The translations under genes and the position numbers were made by a program. Under the pieces are notes generated by a model that saw nothing but the letters and a program-made list of their open reading frames with translations, was not told the DNA's origin and made no database searches. From Kibdelosporangium sp. MJ126-NF4 (GTDB taxonomy: Bacteria; Actinomycetota; Actinomycetes; Mycobacteriales; Pseudonocardiaceae), in contig NZ_CDME01000002.1 of NCBI RefSeq assembly GCF_000826545.1, forward strand, positions 2,340,274 through 2,404,273: a DNA stretch of 64,000 nucleotides, in the 5' to 3' direction. Shown here piece after piece: positions 51,633 through 61,647 of this stretch (the stretch's first letter is position 1; every line of letters starts with the position of its first letter).

Positions 51633-53276
51633 GTTGTCCAGCCCCATCGAGCCGAGACGCAGTGCGCGCTGGTGGAAGTCCTTGATGTCGAAGGCTTCCC
51701 CGTCTCGGCGGCGTGCCTCGTCGCGCAGCTGCAACCAGTAGCGCTCGCCGAGTTTGTACGACGGCGCCTGCCCCGGCCAGCCGAGGTAGCGGTCGATCTC
51801 GTCGTGCACATGCTCGGCGTCGGTGATCGTGCGGTTCAGCATGAACTCCAGCCCCAGCTCGGGCGTCCAGCGCTCGCCGTCGTGGAATCCGCTGCCCGCC
51901 GGGATTTCCAGCTCCAGGTGCATGCCGATGTCGATGATCACCCGTGCCGCGCGGAACAGGTGCGCGTCCAGCATGCCCATCAGGTTGCCGTCGTCGGTGA
52001 GGTAGCCGAGTTCCTGCATCAGCCGCTCGGCGTACAGCGCCCAGCCCTCGCCGTGCCCGGACACCCAGCCGTACAGGCGCTGGTACCGGTTGAGCGACTC
52101 GGCCTGGTGCACGCCGGTGGCGATCTGCAGGTGATGCCCCGGCACGCCCTCGTGGTACACAGTGGACACTTCGCGCCATGTGGTGAACTCCTCGCGGCCG
52201 GTCGGCACCGACCACCACATCGCGCCGGCGCGGGAGAAGTCGTCACTCGGGCCGGTGTAGTACGCGCCGACACCGCCGCCGTCCGGGGCGATCTTGCAGT
52301 CCAGCCGCATCAACGTGTCCGGGATGTCGAAATGCACGCCACGCAGTTCGGCCAGTGCGGTATCCGACAACTGCTGCATCCACTGCTCGAATTCGCGGCG
52401 GCCATGCACCCGGTAACGCGGGTCGGCGTCGAGTGTCGCCGCGGCGTCGGCGAGCGAACCGCCCGCCTTGATCCGTTCGGCGACCGCGATCATTTCCTTC
52501 TCCACACGGAAGAACTCGGTCCAGCCCCATTCGTAGGCCTCGCGCAGGTCCAGTTGCGCGCCGAGGAAATACCGCGACCACAGTTTGTAGGCGTCCTCGC
52601 CGACGGCGTCCTTCTTCGGCGCCTTGTCCGCGATCTCCGCACGCAGGAAACGCGCCAGCTCGCCGTACGCGCCGGCTGCCTTGTCCGCAGCGGATTCCAG
52701 GCCGGTCGAGTGCGCTTCCGGTGCGTCTTTCACGAATGTGGCGAAGAACGAGTCGCCGTCGGCACCCGACCACGTGTCGCACTGCTCGGCGACCTTGGTG
52801 ATCTGCCGCAGCGCGACCAGTTGCCCCCGGCTGGCGGCGTCGAGCAGCCCGGCCTTGATGCCGTCCACCGCGCCGGGGACCTTGCCCAGCAGTGTCCGGA
52901 TGTCGGCCCAGTGCTCGGCGGTCTCGGTCGGCAGCAGGTCGAAGATCGCGCGGACGTGCTGCACGTTGCTCGCGATCACGTTCAGGTGGCCGGTGTCCAG
53001 CCCTGCCTCGTGCAGTTCCAGTTCCAGACCGACGCGTTCGAGGAAATGGGCCTTCGCGGCTCGCTCGGAATCGTCCGTGGGCTCCGTCGCCTCGACCTGG
53101 CGCACGTAACGGGCGAACAGCTCGGCGCGTTGCCGGTACCCGTCAGGTGAGAAATCGGTCATCTCCGACTCGTATCCGGACAGACCGGCGTATGTGGCGA
53201 CGATCGGGTCAAGCGTGGCGTACTCGTCCACGAACCGCTCACTCGCCTCGTGAACCCCCACAGTGTGATTGGCCAT
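51612..53276 (-). CDS. DUF885 family metallopeptidase-like protein
   Basis: The 554-residue protein matches DUF885, whose members resemble M32/M2-type zinc peptidases. The key motif is STVYHEGVPGHHLQIATGV (HExxxGHH), followed by YGWVSGHGEGWALYAERLM with a downstream Glu ligand. The N-terminal half is helical. No signal peptide is present, so it is cytoplasmic. ATG 53276 begins MANHTVGVHEASERFVDEYA; the long frame upstream is antisense to lppM. It is divergent from lppM with 82 bp between starts. The substrate is unknown. Confidence 0.88.
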   Translation of the reverse strand: MANHTVGVHEASERFVDEYATLDPIVATYAGLSGYESEMTDFSPDGYRQRAELFARYVRQVEATEPTDDSERAAKAHFLERVGLELELHEAGLDTGHLNVIASNVQHVRAIFDLLPTETAEHWADIRTLLGKVPGAVDGIKAGLLDAASRGQLVALRQITKVAEQCDTWSGADGDSFFATFVKDAPEAHSTGLESAADKAAGAYGELARFLRAEIADKAPKKDAVGEDAYKLWSRYFLGAQLDLREAYEWGWTEFFRVEKEMIAVAERIKAGGSLADAAATLDADPRYRVHGRREFEQWMQQLSDTALAELRGVHFDIPDTLMRLDCKIAPDGGGVGAYYTGPSDDFSRAGAMWWSVPTGREEFTTWREVSTVYHEGVPGHHLQIATGVHQAESLNRYQRLYGWVSGHGEGWALYAERLMQELGYLTDDGNLMGMLDAHLFRAARVIIDIGMHLELEIPAGSGFHDGERWTPELGLEFMLNRTITDAEHVHDEIDRYLGWPGQAPSYKLGERYWLQLRDEARRRDGEAFDIKDFHQRALRLGSMGLDNLAAGLR

Positions 53277-53358
53277 GTGGGGGACGGTACCCGGTACGGA
53301 TATGCGGCGAACCCGCCGGATTTCGCAAAGGACTGGACAATGCTGGCATAGTTGCGCC

Positions 53359-54048
53359 GTGCACCTGGCTTCCCACCGTTCAGCCCGCCGGTGGGCTGTC
53401 GTGCCACTCTTACTCGCGCTGGTGTTCGCTCTCAGCGGCTGTGTCCGAGTGCGCGCGGCGCTGGCGATCGAACCCAACGACCTGATCTCCGGCACCATCG
53501 AGATCGCCACTGTGCAGGCCAAACCCGAGGAGACCGGGCCGCAGCTGACCGTCCCGGCCGACCTGGCCGGCCAGGTCACGCTGGAGCCGTACAAGGCCGA
53601 CGGCTACGTCGGCCAGACCGTGCGGTTCACCCAGCTCAGCTTCGACCAGCTGCGCGCGCTCGCCGACTCGATCAGCACGGTGAACAGCCGCTACAAGCTG
53701 AACTTCCGGCGTTCCGGCGACATCGTCTCGCTCGCCGGGGTCGCCGACCTGAGCCAGCTGCGGGCCGAGGGCGTCGACGTGCAGCTCAAGATCGCTTTCC
53801 CCGGCCCGATCGGCAAGACCAACGGCGCGCTGGAGATGGACAACACCATCTCGTGGAAGCTCAGCCCCGGCCGGATCGCGGACATCACGGCGACCGCGCA
53901 GTACAACGCCGAGTCCGGGATGTCCTGGACCAAGTGGGTGCTGGTGGTCGGCGCGGGCGCGGTCGGCACCGCCCTGATCGTGCTGGCACTGGCCCTGTTC
54001 ACGCATCGCCGCAGCCGCCGCAAGGAACAGGCGTCGCAGTACGCGTAA
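53359..54048 (+). CDS. lppM: LppM-type lipoprotein (DUF3153)
   Basis: The 229-residue protein has a lipoprotein signal with lipobox LSGC (Cys28), an extracytoplasmic domain of about 150 residues (SGTIEIATVQAKPEETGPQL, FTQLSFDQLRALADSI) and a C-terminal transmembrane helix (WVLVVGAGAVGTALIVLALA) ending in RRSRRKEQ. This matches DUF3153/LppM, an envelope protein linked in mycobacteria to phagosome manipulation and mannosylated glycolipids. The GTG start precedes a short basic segment. It is the first gene of the block collinear with the M. tuberculosis lppM-pknL region. Confidence 0.82.
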   Translation: MHLASHRSARRWAVVPLLLALVFALSGCVRVRAALAIEPNDLISGTIEIATVQAKPEETGPQLTVPADLAGQVTLEPYKADGYVGQTVRFTQLSFDQLRALADSISTVNSRYKLNFRRSGDIVSLAGVADLSQLRAEGVDVQLKIAFPGPIGKTNGALEMDNTISWKLSPGRIADITATAQYNAESGMSWTKWVLVVGAGAVGTALIVLALALFTHRRSRRKEQASQYA

Positions 54049-54054
54049 GCAGGA

Positions 54055-54942
54055 TCACGCCGTGCGGCTTGGCACCAGGCCGAGCCTGCCGAGCACCTCC
54101 TTCGTCGCCTTCGCCCGGTTGAACGTGTAGAAGTGCAGCACGTCGACGCCTTCGGCCAGCAGTTGCTGGCACATCTCGGTCACCACGTCGATGCCCTCGG
54201 CGCGGAACGCCTTCGGGTCGTCGACGAGGGGCTCGAGCCGGGCCGCGACGCGCGGCGGGACGGGCGCGCCGGACAGTTCCACGGTTTTGCCCAGCATCTT
54301 CGGCGTGGTGAGTGGCATCACACCGGGCAGGATCGGGGCGTCACTGCCCTTGGCGGCCACCCGGTCACGCAGCCGCAGGAAGTCCTCGGCCGAGTGGCAG
54401 AGTTGCCCGAGGGCGAAGTCCGCGCCCGCACGGAACTTCTGCACCAGGCGCTCCGCGTCCGTGTCCACGTCGGCGCAGCGCGGGTGCCCGTACGGGAACG
54501 CCGCGACACCGACGCAGAAGTCACCGAGCTCACGCACCAGGCGCACGAGATCCTCGGCGTAGCTCAGGCCCTGCGGGTGCTTGACCCACTCCCCCATCGG
54601 GTTGCCGGGTGGGTCACCGCGCAGCGCGAGCACGTTGTGCACGCCGACGGCCGCGTACCAGCCGATGACGTTGCGCAGTTCGGCCACGGAGTGGTCGACG
54701 GCCGTCAGGTGCGCCATCGGCACCAGCGTCGTCTCTCTGGCCACACGGCCGGTCGTGCGGATCGTTCGGTCGCGCCGGGAACCACCGGCGCCGTACGTGA
54801 CCGACACGAACGCCGGATCCAGACCCTCGAGCTGGCGGATCGAGCGCCAGAGGATCTGTTCGTCGGCGTCGTCTCGGGGCGGCATGAACTCGACGGAGAA
54901 GGTGGCCCTGCCGACATTGATGCGCTCCAGCACGGACGTCAT
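54055..54942 (-). CDS. metF: Methylenetetrahydrofolate reductase
   Basis: The 295-residue flavoenzyme has the MetF barrel features FSVEFMPPRDDADEQILW, FVSVTYGAGGSRRDRTI, NVLALRGDPPGNPMG and DFALGQLCHSAEDFLRL, and closes with VLHFYTFNRAKATKEVL. It reduces 5,10-methylene- to 5-methyltetrahydrofolate for methionine synthesis. The length is normal. It is convergent with lppM (6 bp) and divergent from the prenyl synthase, the position held by Rv2172c in M. tuberculosis. A longer frame upstream is antisense to the prenyl synthase. Confidence 0.93.
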   Translation of the reverse strand: MTSVLERINVGRATFSVEFMPPRDDADEQILWRSIRQLEGLDPAFVSVTYGAGGSRRDRTIRTTGRVARETTLVPMAHLTAVDHSVAELRNVIGWYAAVGVHNVLALRGDPPGNPMGEWVKHPQGLSYAEDLVRLVRELGDFCVGVAAFPYGHPRCADVDTDAERLVQKFRAGADFALGQLCHSAEDFLRLRDRVAAKGSDAPILPGVMPLTTPKMLGKTVELSGAPVPPRVAARLEPLVDDPKAFRAEGIDVVTEMCQQLLAEGVDVLHFYTFNRAKATKEVLGRLGLVPSRTA

Positions 54943-55011
54943 ACCGGAAAGCCTATCGGCACTGGCGACCCCGCCGCGTGGGCCAACTGTGCGGGGGCGC
55001 ACGATGGTCAT

Positions 55012-56082
55012 GTGCATCCGACGACCATCGACGACTCCGTTCGAGACCACGTCGAACTGAGCTTGACCGAGTACCTCGCGGCCAAACAGTCCACGATGGC
55101 CAGCCTGACGCAGGAGCTCGCGGACGCGCTCGACTCCCTCGTGGAGTTCATCCTGCGCGGCGGCAAACGCATCCGCCCGACGTTCGCCTGGTGGGCATGG
55201 CGCGGCGCGGGCGGCGAACCTGAGGCTCCGGCCGTACTGCGTGCGATCAGCGGCCTCGAACTGATCCAGGGATGCGCCCTGGTGCACGACGACCTGATGG
55301 ACGCGTCCGCGGTCCGCAGGGGATCGCCGACCGTGCACGTGACCTTCGAGCGGCTGCACCGGGAGCGTGGGTGGCTGGGGCCCCCGGACCGGTTCGGCAT
55401 GGCCGCCGCGATCCTGCTCGGCGACATCGCGCTGGCCTGGGCGGACGACATGTTCTACGGCTCCGGTGTCGCGCCGGAGCGGCTGGCCGCGGCCAGTGAG
55501 CCGTGGCAGGCGATGCGCTCGGAGATGCTGGCCGGCCAGTACCTGGACATCCTCACGCAGGTCGAGGGCGACGAGTCGGCCGAGGCCGCGCTGCGGGTGG
55601 CGCGGATGAAGACCGCCGCGTACACCGTGGAGCGCCCGCTGCACATGGGGGCCACGCTGGCGGGCGCGGACCAGGAGGTCATCGACCGGCTGCGGGCGTT
55701 CGGCGCGGACATCGGCGTCGCGTTCCAGCTGCGTGACGACCTGCTCGGCGTGTTCGGCGACACCGACGTGACCGGTAAACCCGCGGGTGACGACCTGCGT
55801 GAGGGCAAGCGGACCCTGCTGGTCGCGCTCGGTCTGCAGCAGGCGGACGCGGCGGGCGCCGCGGTGCTGCGCGACTGCATCGGCCGCCAGGACCTCTCCG
55901 GCGACGACGTCGAGCGGACCCGCGCGGTGCTGCGGGAGTCCGGCGCGGTCGACGCGGTCGAGCGCAAGATCGACGCGCTGACGTCCACCGCCTTGCTGGC
56001 GCTGGAGTCTGCCGACCTGGCCCGACCGGCCGGTGACCGGCTCGCCGAGCTGGCGATCGCCGCGACCAGGAGGAACCACTGA
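55012..56082 (+). CDS. Polyprenyl (geranylgeranyl) diphosphate synthase
   Basis: The 356-residue trans-prenyl synthase has GGKRIRPTFAWWAWRGAGGE, the first Asp-rich motif in GCALVHDDLMDASAVRRGSP and the second in FQLRDDLLGVFGDTDVTGKP. It condenses isopentenyl diphosphate with allylic diphosphates; the neighbouring crtI and crtB suggest C20 geranylgeranyl diphosphate for carotenoids, while synteny points to M. tuberculosis idsA2. GTG 55012 has no clear ribosome-binding site, suggesting leaderless translation. It lies 5 bp before crtI. Confidence 0.9.
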   Translation: MHPTTIDDSVRDHVELSLTEYLAAKQSTMASLTQELADALDSLVEFILRGGKRIRPTFAWWAWRGAGGEPEAPAVLRAISGLELIQGCALVHDDLMDASAVRRGSPTVHVTFERLHRERGWLGPPDRFGMAAAILLGDIALAWADDMFYGSGVAPERLAAASEPWQAMRSEMLAGQYLDILTQVEGDESAEAALRVARMKTAAYTVERPLHMGATLAGADQEVIDRLRAFGADIGVAFQLRDDLLGVFGDTDVTGKPAGDDLREGKRTLLVALGLQQADAAGAAVLRDCIGRQDLSGDDVERTRAVLRESGAVDAVERKIDALTSTALLALESADLARPAGDRLAELAIAATRRNH

Positions 56083-56087
56083 GAAGC

Positions 56088-57545
56088 GTGACCGGCCGGA
56101 CCGACCACGTCGTCGTGGTCGGCGCCGGTCTCTCGGGGCTGTCCTGCGCGCTGCACCTGCTGGGCGCCGGGCGCCAGGTCACCGTGCTGGAGACCGCGGC
56201 GTCGCCGGGCGGGCGGGCCGGGCGGGCACGGATCGGTGACCACACGTTCGACGCGGGCGCGAGTGTGCTGACCATGCCGGAGCTGGTCGAAGAGGCGCTG
56301 GCCCAGGTCGGCGCCCCGATGCTGGAACTGGTCAGGCTCGACCCGGCGTACCGGGCGCATTTCGCCGACGGCAGCACGATCCACGTGCACTCGGACGCCG
56401 AGGCGATGGAGGCGGAGGTCCGCCGGGTGGCCGGGCCGACCGAGGCCGCCGGGTACCGCGGGCTGCGGCGGTGGCTGTCGGAGCTGTACCGGGTCGAGCG
56501 GGACTCGTTCATCGGCGCGAACTTCGACTCGCCGCTGGACCTGGTCGGATCGCGGCTGGCGAGCCTGGTCGCGCTCGGCGGTTTCGGGCGGCTGGGGCCC
56601 GCGATCGCGAAGTACCTGTCCGACGACCGGCTGAGGCGGTTGTTCTCGTTCCAGTCGCTGTACGCGGGCGTGCCGCCTCGGCGGGCGTTGGCCGCGTACG
56701 CGGTCATCGCGTACATGGACACCATCGCGGGCGTGTGGTTTCCGCGCGGTGGTGTAGCGTCCGTGGCCGAGCACATGGCGAACGCGGCGGCCACAGCGGG
56801 CGCGGACGTGCGGTACTCGTGTGGCGCTGCGTGGCTGGAGCGTGTCGGTTCCCGCGTGACGGCCGTGCGGACGACCTCGGGTGAGCGGATCGCGTGTGAC
56901 GCCGTCGTGCTGACGCCGGATCTGCCGGTCGCGCGCGGTCTGCTGGGGTTGCCGTCACGCCGGGTGGTGCCGCTGCAGTGGTCACCGTCCGCTGTGGTCC
57001 TGCACGCCAGTGCGAACCGGTCGTGGGACGCGCTCGGGCACCACACGATCTTCTTCGGCGCGGCGTGGGACGGGACGTTCGACGAGATCACCCGGCGCGG
57101 GAAGCTGATGACCGACCCGTCACTGCTGGTGACACGGCCGACCGCGACCGATCCCACGCTCGCTCCGGCGGGCCGCCAGGTGGTCCAGGTGCTGGCGCCG
57201 TGCCCGAACCTGCGCACGTCCCGGATCGACTGGGCCCGTGTCGGGCCCGCGTACCGCGACGAGCTGCTCGGCGTGCTCGACCAGCGCGGACTGACCGATT
57301 TCTCCTCGGCGGTCGACGTTCTGGACCTGGTCACGCCTGCCGACTGGGAGGCGCAGGGCCTGGGCGCGGGCACGCCGTTCTCGCTGGCGCACACGTTTCG
57401 CCAGACCGGCCCGTTCCGGCCGCGCAACCTGGTGTCCGGCGTGGACAACGCCGTGCTCGCGGGCTGCGGGACGACTCCGGGCGTCGGGATTCCGCCAGTG
57501 GTCATCTCGGGGCGGCTGGCCGCGCAGAGGATCACCGGTAGGTAG
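56088..57545 (+). CDS. crtI: Phytoene desaturase
   Basis: The 485-residue flavoprotein starts with the FAD-binding motif VVVGAGLSGLSCALHLLGAG and GGRAGRARIGDHTFDAGASV, has SFQSLYAGVPPRRALAAYAV in the middle and ends with GCGTTPGVGIPPVVISGRLA, the usual CrtI C-terminal signature. It introduces double bonds into phytoene; the number of steps cannot be read from sequence. The GTG start is 5 bp after the prenyl synthase stop, so they form one operon. CrtB is two genes downstream. Confidence 0.92.
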   Translation: MTGRTDHVVVVGAGLSGLSCALHLLGAGRQVTVLETAASPGGRAGRARIGDHTFDAGASVLTMPELVEEALAQVGAPMLELVRLDPAYRAHFADGSTIHVHSDAEAMEAEVRRVAGPTEAAGYRGLRRWLSELYRVERDSFIGANFDSPLDLVGSRLASLVALGGFGRLGPAIAKYLSDDRLRRLFSFQSLYAGVPPRRALAAYAVIAYMDTIAGVWFPRGGVASVAEHMANAAATAGADVRYSCGAAWLERVGSRVTAVRTTSGERIACDAVVLTPDLPVARGLLGLPSRRVVPLQWSPSAVVLHASANRSWDALGHHTIFFGAAWDGTFDEITRRGKLMTDPSLLVTRPTATDPTLAPAGRQVVQVLAPCPNLRTSRIDWARVGPAYRDELLGVLDQRGLTDFSSAVDVLDLVTPADWEAQGLGAGTPFSLAHTFRQTGPFRPRNLVSGVDNAVLAGCGTTPGVGIPPVVISGRLAAQRITGR

Positions 57546-57611
57546 CGAATATGCGCCGGACCGTGCCGCACGGCTGACTTCGGCCGGTAGTCAACTAACG
57601 TGGAAGGCGTG

Positions 57612-58997
57612 ATGCGGTATGGACTCGGCACCCTGCTGGTGACGGTCCTGCTGTGTGCCGGGTGCACCGGCGACGACCCACCGGCGCCCGGGTCAGGGCC
57701 GCGGGGCACGTCGAAGCCCGCGACGGCCGACGCCGTCAACCAGTCCATTGTGGATCTCAAGGGTGCCGGCGCGGTGCACTACAACGGCTCGCTGACCGCT
57801 CCCGCCGGGGACAAGGTGACCATGCGGGTCACCGTGACCAAGGCCGGTGAGGCCATCGGCGACCTGTCGGTCAACGACCTCGCCGCCGCGGTGCTGGTCG
57901 TCGACCACACGCTGTACCTCAAGGCCGGGCTGGACTTCTGGCTGAAACTGTCCGGGGTGCCGGACACCACCGCGCCGACCGTGGCCGACCAGTGGGTCAA
58001 GGCCCCCGGTGTGCTGCTCGGCGTGGACATCGAGCGGATCTTCGACACCGAGACGCTGCCGTCGCTGTTCGGCAAGCCCCTGCCCGATCCGCCGCCCGAC
58101 GCCGTCAAGCGCACCAAGGTCGCGGGCCAGGACGCGCTGGAGGTACCGACCGACAAAGGGGTGCTCTTCGTCGGCGCGAACGCGCCGTACGGGCTGGTCC
58201 GGTTCGATCTGACAAAGTCCGGCAAGACCGACCCGACCAAGGTGCGTGACCTGGCGTTCAGCGTCACGGACGCGACCGGTGACATGGCCGCGCTCTACCG
58301 CGACCTGGCCGCGCGGACCGCCGAGCTGGAAACCGCGTACGATCCGTTCACCGGGGTCAGACAAGGCACGCACAGGTTCCAGAACTGCGGTGTGGCCAGC
58401 TGCGCGATCGTGGTGGAGCTGACCAATGTGGGCAAGCAGCCGGTCCGCGTGGCGATCAGGGCCACATGGACCGCGGGTGGCAACGCGATCGGCTCCTGCG
58501 ACAGTCGCGTCGGCCCGTTGCAGCCCAACCAGGCGGGCACCGCCACCTGCACGCTCGCGTCGCCACAGTGGACGCAGTTCTACCGTCGCGCGCAGTCCAT
58601 CGCCGGGCAGCACCCGTACGGCGCGGAGTGGACGGCTATGGCGCTCATCACCCCGCCTGATCCAGGCCCCCTGCGCACATTGGCCACCTCGGCCCAGACA
58701 CCGGTGGCCAGCCCGCAGGGCAACCAGCACGTGTACCTGATCCACGAGAAGGCGGGCACGGGCGACAAGCAGATCTGGAAGTACGGCGTCGCGACCGGCG
58801 CCGAGTGGCGGAGAACCGCTGACGAGCAGCTGAAGTTGTGTGTGGCGAACGGCAAGACGGAGTGTGTGACCGACGAGATCGCGGCCACCGGTGACCCGGC
58901 CTCGGCGCATGCCCTGGCCCGCCAGCTCGTGGACGCCTACCGTGGCCGTGTCGGCTCGTGCCCGCCTGCCCAGTGGGTGGGGTGCCCGAATAAGTAG
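57612..58997 (+). CDS. Secreted lipoprotein of unknown function
   Basis: The 461-residue protein has a lipobox LCAGC with Cys18. The N-terminal domain (about 40-250) resembles LppX/LprG-like lipid-binding folds: SIVDLKGAGAVHYNGSLTAP, VLVVDHTLYLKAGLDFWLKL and QWVKAPGVLLG. This similarity is by eye only. A beta-sandwich follows with paired Cys (RFQNCGVASCAIVVELTNV), and the C terminus (QHVYLIHEKAGTGDKQIWKY; VGSCPPAQWVGCPN) has further Cys. ATG 57612 follows GGAAGG. It sits between crtI and the mannosyltransferase, so a role in carrying lipid-linked material is possible. Confidence 0.78.
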   Translation: MRYGLGTLLVTVLLCAGCTGDDPPAPGSGPRGTSKPATADAVNQSIVDLKGAGAVHYNGSLTAPAGDKVTMRVTVTKAGEAIGDLSVNDLAAAVLVVDHTLYLKAGLDFWLKLSGVPDTTAPTVADQWVKAPGVLLGVDIERIFDTETLPSLFGKPLPDPPPDAVKRTKVAGQDALEVPTDKGVLFVGANAPYGLVRFDLTKSGKTDPTKVRDLAFSVTDATGDMAALYRDLAARTAELETAYDPFTGVRQGTHRFQNCGVASCAIVVELTNVGKQPVRVAIRATWTAGGNAIGSCDSRVGPLQPNQAGTATCTLASPQWTQFYRRAQSIAGQHPYGAEWTAMALITPPDPGPLRTLATSAQTPVASPQGNQHVYLIHEKAGTGDKQIWKYGVATGAEWRRTADEQLKLCVANGKTECVTDEIAATGDPASAHALARQLVDAYRGRVGSCPPAQWVGCPNK

Positions 58998-59009
58998 GCT
59001 GACCGGGCC

Positions 59010-60284
59010 ATGGTCATCGCTCCTTCCCCCACGCGCCAGCGTGTCACGCTCGCACTCGGTTTCGCCGGGTCGCTCGCGATCTGCCTGAGCACGGTGGCGC
59101 CAGGTGGGCGCGTCGTGTTCTACGTGGGCATCGCGGCGTTCGTGTGGGCTTGGCTGCGGCTGCGGACGTGCACCCGGCGGCAGATCCTGGTCGCGACCGG
59201 GATGTGGGCGGTGCCGCTGCTGGTGTCGCTGCCCGTGCTGAGCCAGGACCTGTACATCTACCTGGCGCAGGGCGCGATCGCGCACGCCGGGCTGGATCCG
59301 TACACCGTGGGGCCGTCCGGCCTGGACAGTCCGTTGACCGACCGGGTCAGCTGGGTGTGGGAGAACACGCCGTCGCCGTATGGGCCGTTGTTCATCCTGC
59401 TGATGAAGAGTGTCGTCGCGGTGACCGGCCCGAACGTGCTGGCGGCCGCCCTGGTGACCAAGCTCCTGATCGCCAGCGGCCTGGTGTTGCTGTGCGCCGC
59501 GCTGCCCCGCCTGGCCCGGCACCTGGGCGGCACGCCGGAGCAGGCGCTGTGGCTCGGCGCGGCGAATCCGCTGGTGCTGGTACACCTGGTCGGCGGGCCG
59601 CACAACGACCTGCTGATGATCGCGTTCCTGGCCGCGGGCACGGTGCTCGTGCTCGACGGCAGGCACGTCGCCGGGATCGCCGTGGTGGCGTTGGCCGTGG
59701 GCATCAAGGTGACCGCCGCGCTCGCACTGCCGTTCCTGGTGTGGATCTGGGCGTCCCGGCTGCGACGCCATGGTTTCGTCACGGCCGCCGGGGCCGGGAT
59801 GCTGGTCACAGCGGCCGTGTTCGGGCTGTGCACGCTCGCTGCCGGAGTGGACCTGGGCTGGCTCGGCGCGCTCGGCGGGAACTCGCTGCTCAACCACTGG
59901 CTGTCGCTGCCGACCGGGGTCGGTGAGCTGTTCGGGATCATCCCGGCCGCGCGGATCGGCGGGTGGGCGCTGCTCGCGGTGATCGTGGGGTGGCTGTGGT
60001 GGCGGTCCCGCTCCGGCGGTGCCCAAGCTGTCGCCGGTGCCGCATGGGCCTTGCTGGCCACGGTGCTGCTGTCCGCGGTGACCATGCCGTGGTACTTCAC
60101 GTGGCCGCTGGTGCTGGCCGCCGGGTTCGCGCTGCGGCCCGCGATTGTGGCCGGAATCTCCGTGTGGCTTGTGGTTGTCAACTACCCCAACGGGGATACC
60201 GGTCTCTACAACTGGTGGTGGGTGCTGCTGACGGCAGCGGCAGGGGTTTTCGTCTGGTGGAAGGTGCGGCGTGAGTACGCGTGA
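59010..60284 (+). CDS. Polyprenol-phosphomannose-dependent alpha-1,6-mannosyltransferase (MptA/MptB-like)
   Basis: The 424-residue protein has 11-13 transmembrane helices and the GT-C features [20 protein letters not shown], then [12 protein letters not shown] and [20 protein letters not shown], with [20 protein letters not shown] in a later loop. These are typical of MptA/MptB, which extend lipomannan-type glycolipids at the outer membrane face using polyprenol phosphomannose. It holds the position of M. tuberculosis Rv2174 (mptA). It overlaps crtB by 14 bp. Confidence 0.88.
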   Translation: MVIAPSPTRQRVTLALGFAGSLAICLSTVAPGGRVVFYVGIAAFVWAWLRLRTCTRRQILVATGMWAVPLLVSLPVLSQDLYIYLAQGAIAHAGLDPYTVGPSGLDSPLTDRVSWVWENTPSPYGPLFILLMKSVVAVTGPNVLAAALVTKLLIASGLVLLCAALPRLARHLGGTPEQALWLGAANPLVLVHLVGGPHNDLLMIAFLAAGTVLVLDGRHVAGIAVVALAVGIKVTAALALPFLVWIWASRLRRHGFVTAAGAGMLVTAAVFGLCTLAAGVDLGWLGALGGNSLLNHWLSLPTGVGELFGIIPAARIGGWALLAVIVGWLWWRSRSGGAQAVAGAAWALLATVLLSAVTMPWYFTWPLVLAAGFALRPAIVAGISVWLVVVNYPNGDTGLYNWWWVLLTAAAGVFVWWKVRREYA

Positions 60285-61299
60285 GCTGGACGCGGCCGGG
60301 ATCACTGATCCCGAGCTGCGGGCCGCGTACGCCGCCAGCAAGGCGATCAACGCCCAGCACGGCAGGACATACTTCCTGGCCACGCGCTTGTTGCCGATCG
60401 CGGACCGTCCGGCCGTGCACGCGCTGTACGGCTTCGCGCGTGTCGCCGACGACATCGTCGACGGGACACTGCCGAAGGCCCAGCAGACCATGGGGCTGCT
60501 GGCGCTGGAGCGGACCATGTGGAACGGCGGCCAGCCCGTGCTGCGCGCGCTGGCCGACACGGTCCGGCGCTACCGGATCGACCGGACGCTGTTCACCGAC
60601 TTCCTCACGTCCATGCGGATGGACCTGCACGTCACGGACTACCCGACGTACGCTGACCTCGCCCGCTACGTCTACGGCTCGGCCAGCGTCATCGGCCTGC
60701 AGATGCTGCCGGTGCTGGGCACGGTCTCGACGCGGGCGGAGGCCGAGCCGTACGCCGCCGCGCTCGGCGAGGCGTTCCAGCTGACGAACTTCCTGCGGGA
60801 CGTCGGCGAGGATCTCGACCGGGGACGCGTGTACCTGCCGTTGGACGAGCTCGCCGCGTTCGGTGTCGACCGTGAGCGGCTGCGCTGGGCCCGGCGAACC
60901 GGACGACCCGATCCGTATGTGCGCAGGGCCCTGGCGCACATGGTCGCGCGCACGAGCGCGGTCTACCGGCGCGCCGAGCCCGGCATCGCGTTGCTGCGCC
61001 CCTGGTCACGGCCGTGTATCCGGACCGCGGCCAGGCTGTACCGGGGAATCCTCGACGAGATCGTCGCCGCGGACTACGCGGTCCTCAACCGGCGCGCGGT
61101 CGTGCCGACCGGACAGCGGCTGCGGGTGGCCCTGCCCGGCGCGGCCGCGTCGATCGGCATCGCCGCCGGTCAGAACGCCAGGGCCTGGGCCCTTCGCTTG
61201 ACCTCACGGCCCCGGTCACCGCGCAGCGCCTCGATCGGCATGCCCGGCAGCGAGTCGTCCGCGGTGAACAGCCAACGCAGGATCTCGCTGGTCGAGTAG
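60271..61299 (+). CDS. crtB: Phytoene synthase
   Basis: The 342-residue enzyme joins two geranylgeranyl diphosphates to phytoene. It has [16 protein letters not shown] (first Asp-rich motif), [20 protein letters not shown] and [20 protein letters not shown] followed by [11 protein letters not shown] (second motif). GTG 60271 lies within the end of the mannosyltransferase gene. The frame has no stop until 61299, so the last ~43 residues (from about [15 protein letters not shown]) are read from the antisense of the convergent Rv2175c-like gene and look unlike any CrtB tail. Either the tail is real or a sequence change removed an earlier stop. Confidence 0.9.
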   Translation: MSTRELDAAGITDPELRAAYAASKAINAQHGRTYFLATRLLPIADRPAVHALYGFARVADDIVDGTLPKAQQTMGLLALERTMWNGGQPVLRALADTVRRYRIDRTLFTDFLTSMRMDLHVTDYPTYADLARYVYGSASVIGLQMLPVLGTVSTRAEAEPYAAALGEAFQLTNFLRDVGEDLDRGRVYLPLDELAAFGVDRERLRWARRTGRPDPYVRRALAHMVARTSAVYRRAEPGIALLRPWSRPCIRTAARLYRGILDEIVAADYAVLNRRAVVPTGQRLRVALPGAAASIGIAAGQNARAWALRLTSRPRSPRSASIGMPGSESSAVNSQRRISLVE

Positions 61300-61538
61300 C
61301 CCGAGTCGACCAGGACGGTGATCGTCCCCGCCAGGCCCTTGACCACCTCGTTGGCCTCGGTCAAAAAGATCGCGGGGATCAGCAGTTCGCCTTTGCGGCG
61401 CACCGCGATCAACCGGTGGTCCCGGAGGGCCTGCTGCACCTGGCTGACCGGACGGTCGAATCGGTCGGCGACTTCCCGAACGGTCAACACCTCCACCGCA
61501 GGGTCGAGCATGTCATCGGCAACAGGAATCGCGCTCAC
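61170..61538 (-). CDS. Rv2175c-like DNA-binding protein
   Basis: The 122-residue protein matches the Rv2175c family: an N-terminal winged helix ([40 protein letters not shown]) and a C-terminal helical domain ([40 protein letters not shown]). In M. tuberculosis Rv2175c is phosphorylated by PknL, which lowers DNA binding; here too it sits beside a PknL-like kinase gene. GTG 61538 is chosen from the family N terminus; upstream in-frame codons to 61616 are possible. It overlaps the crtB frame by 130 bp. Confidence 0.9.
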   Translation of the reverse strand: MSAIPVADDMLDPAVEVLTVREVADRFDRPVSQVQQALRDHRLIAVRRKGELLIPAIFLTEANEVVKGLAGTITVLVDSGYSTSEILRWLFTADDSLPGMPIEALRGDRGREVKRRAQALAF

Positions 61539-61647
61539 GACTGAACACGATGCCACATGCCGCACGTATGAGAAATGAGGCAGGCCGACCACGAGGGGCA
61601 AACCGGTCCGTACCATCGCACACGTGCAGGAAAGAGGCGGGCTTCAA

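Noticed and set aside
54133..55011. Upstream extension of the prenyl synthase frame
   Set aside because: It is antisense to metF; the family N terminus fits GTG 55012.
57693..60560. 955-codon minus-strand frame across the lipoprotein and mannosyltransferase genes
   Set aside because: It spans two well-supported genes on the other strand and encodes only His/Arg/Gly-rich shadow sequence.
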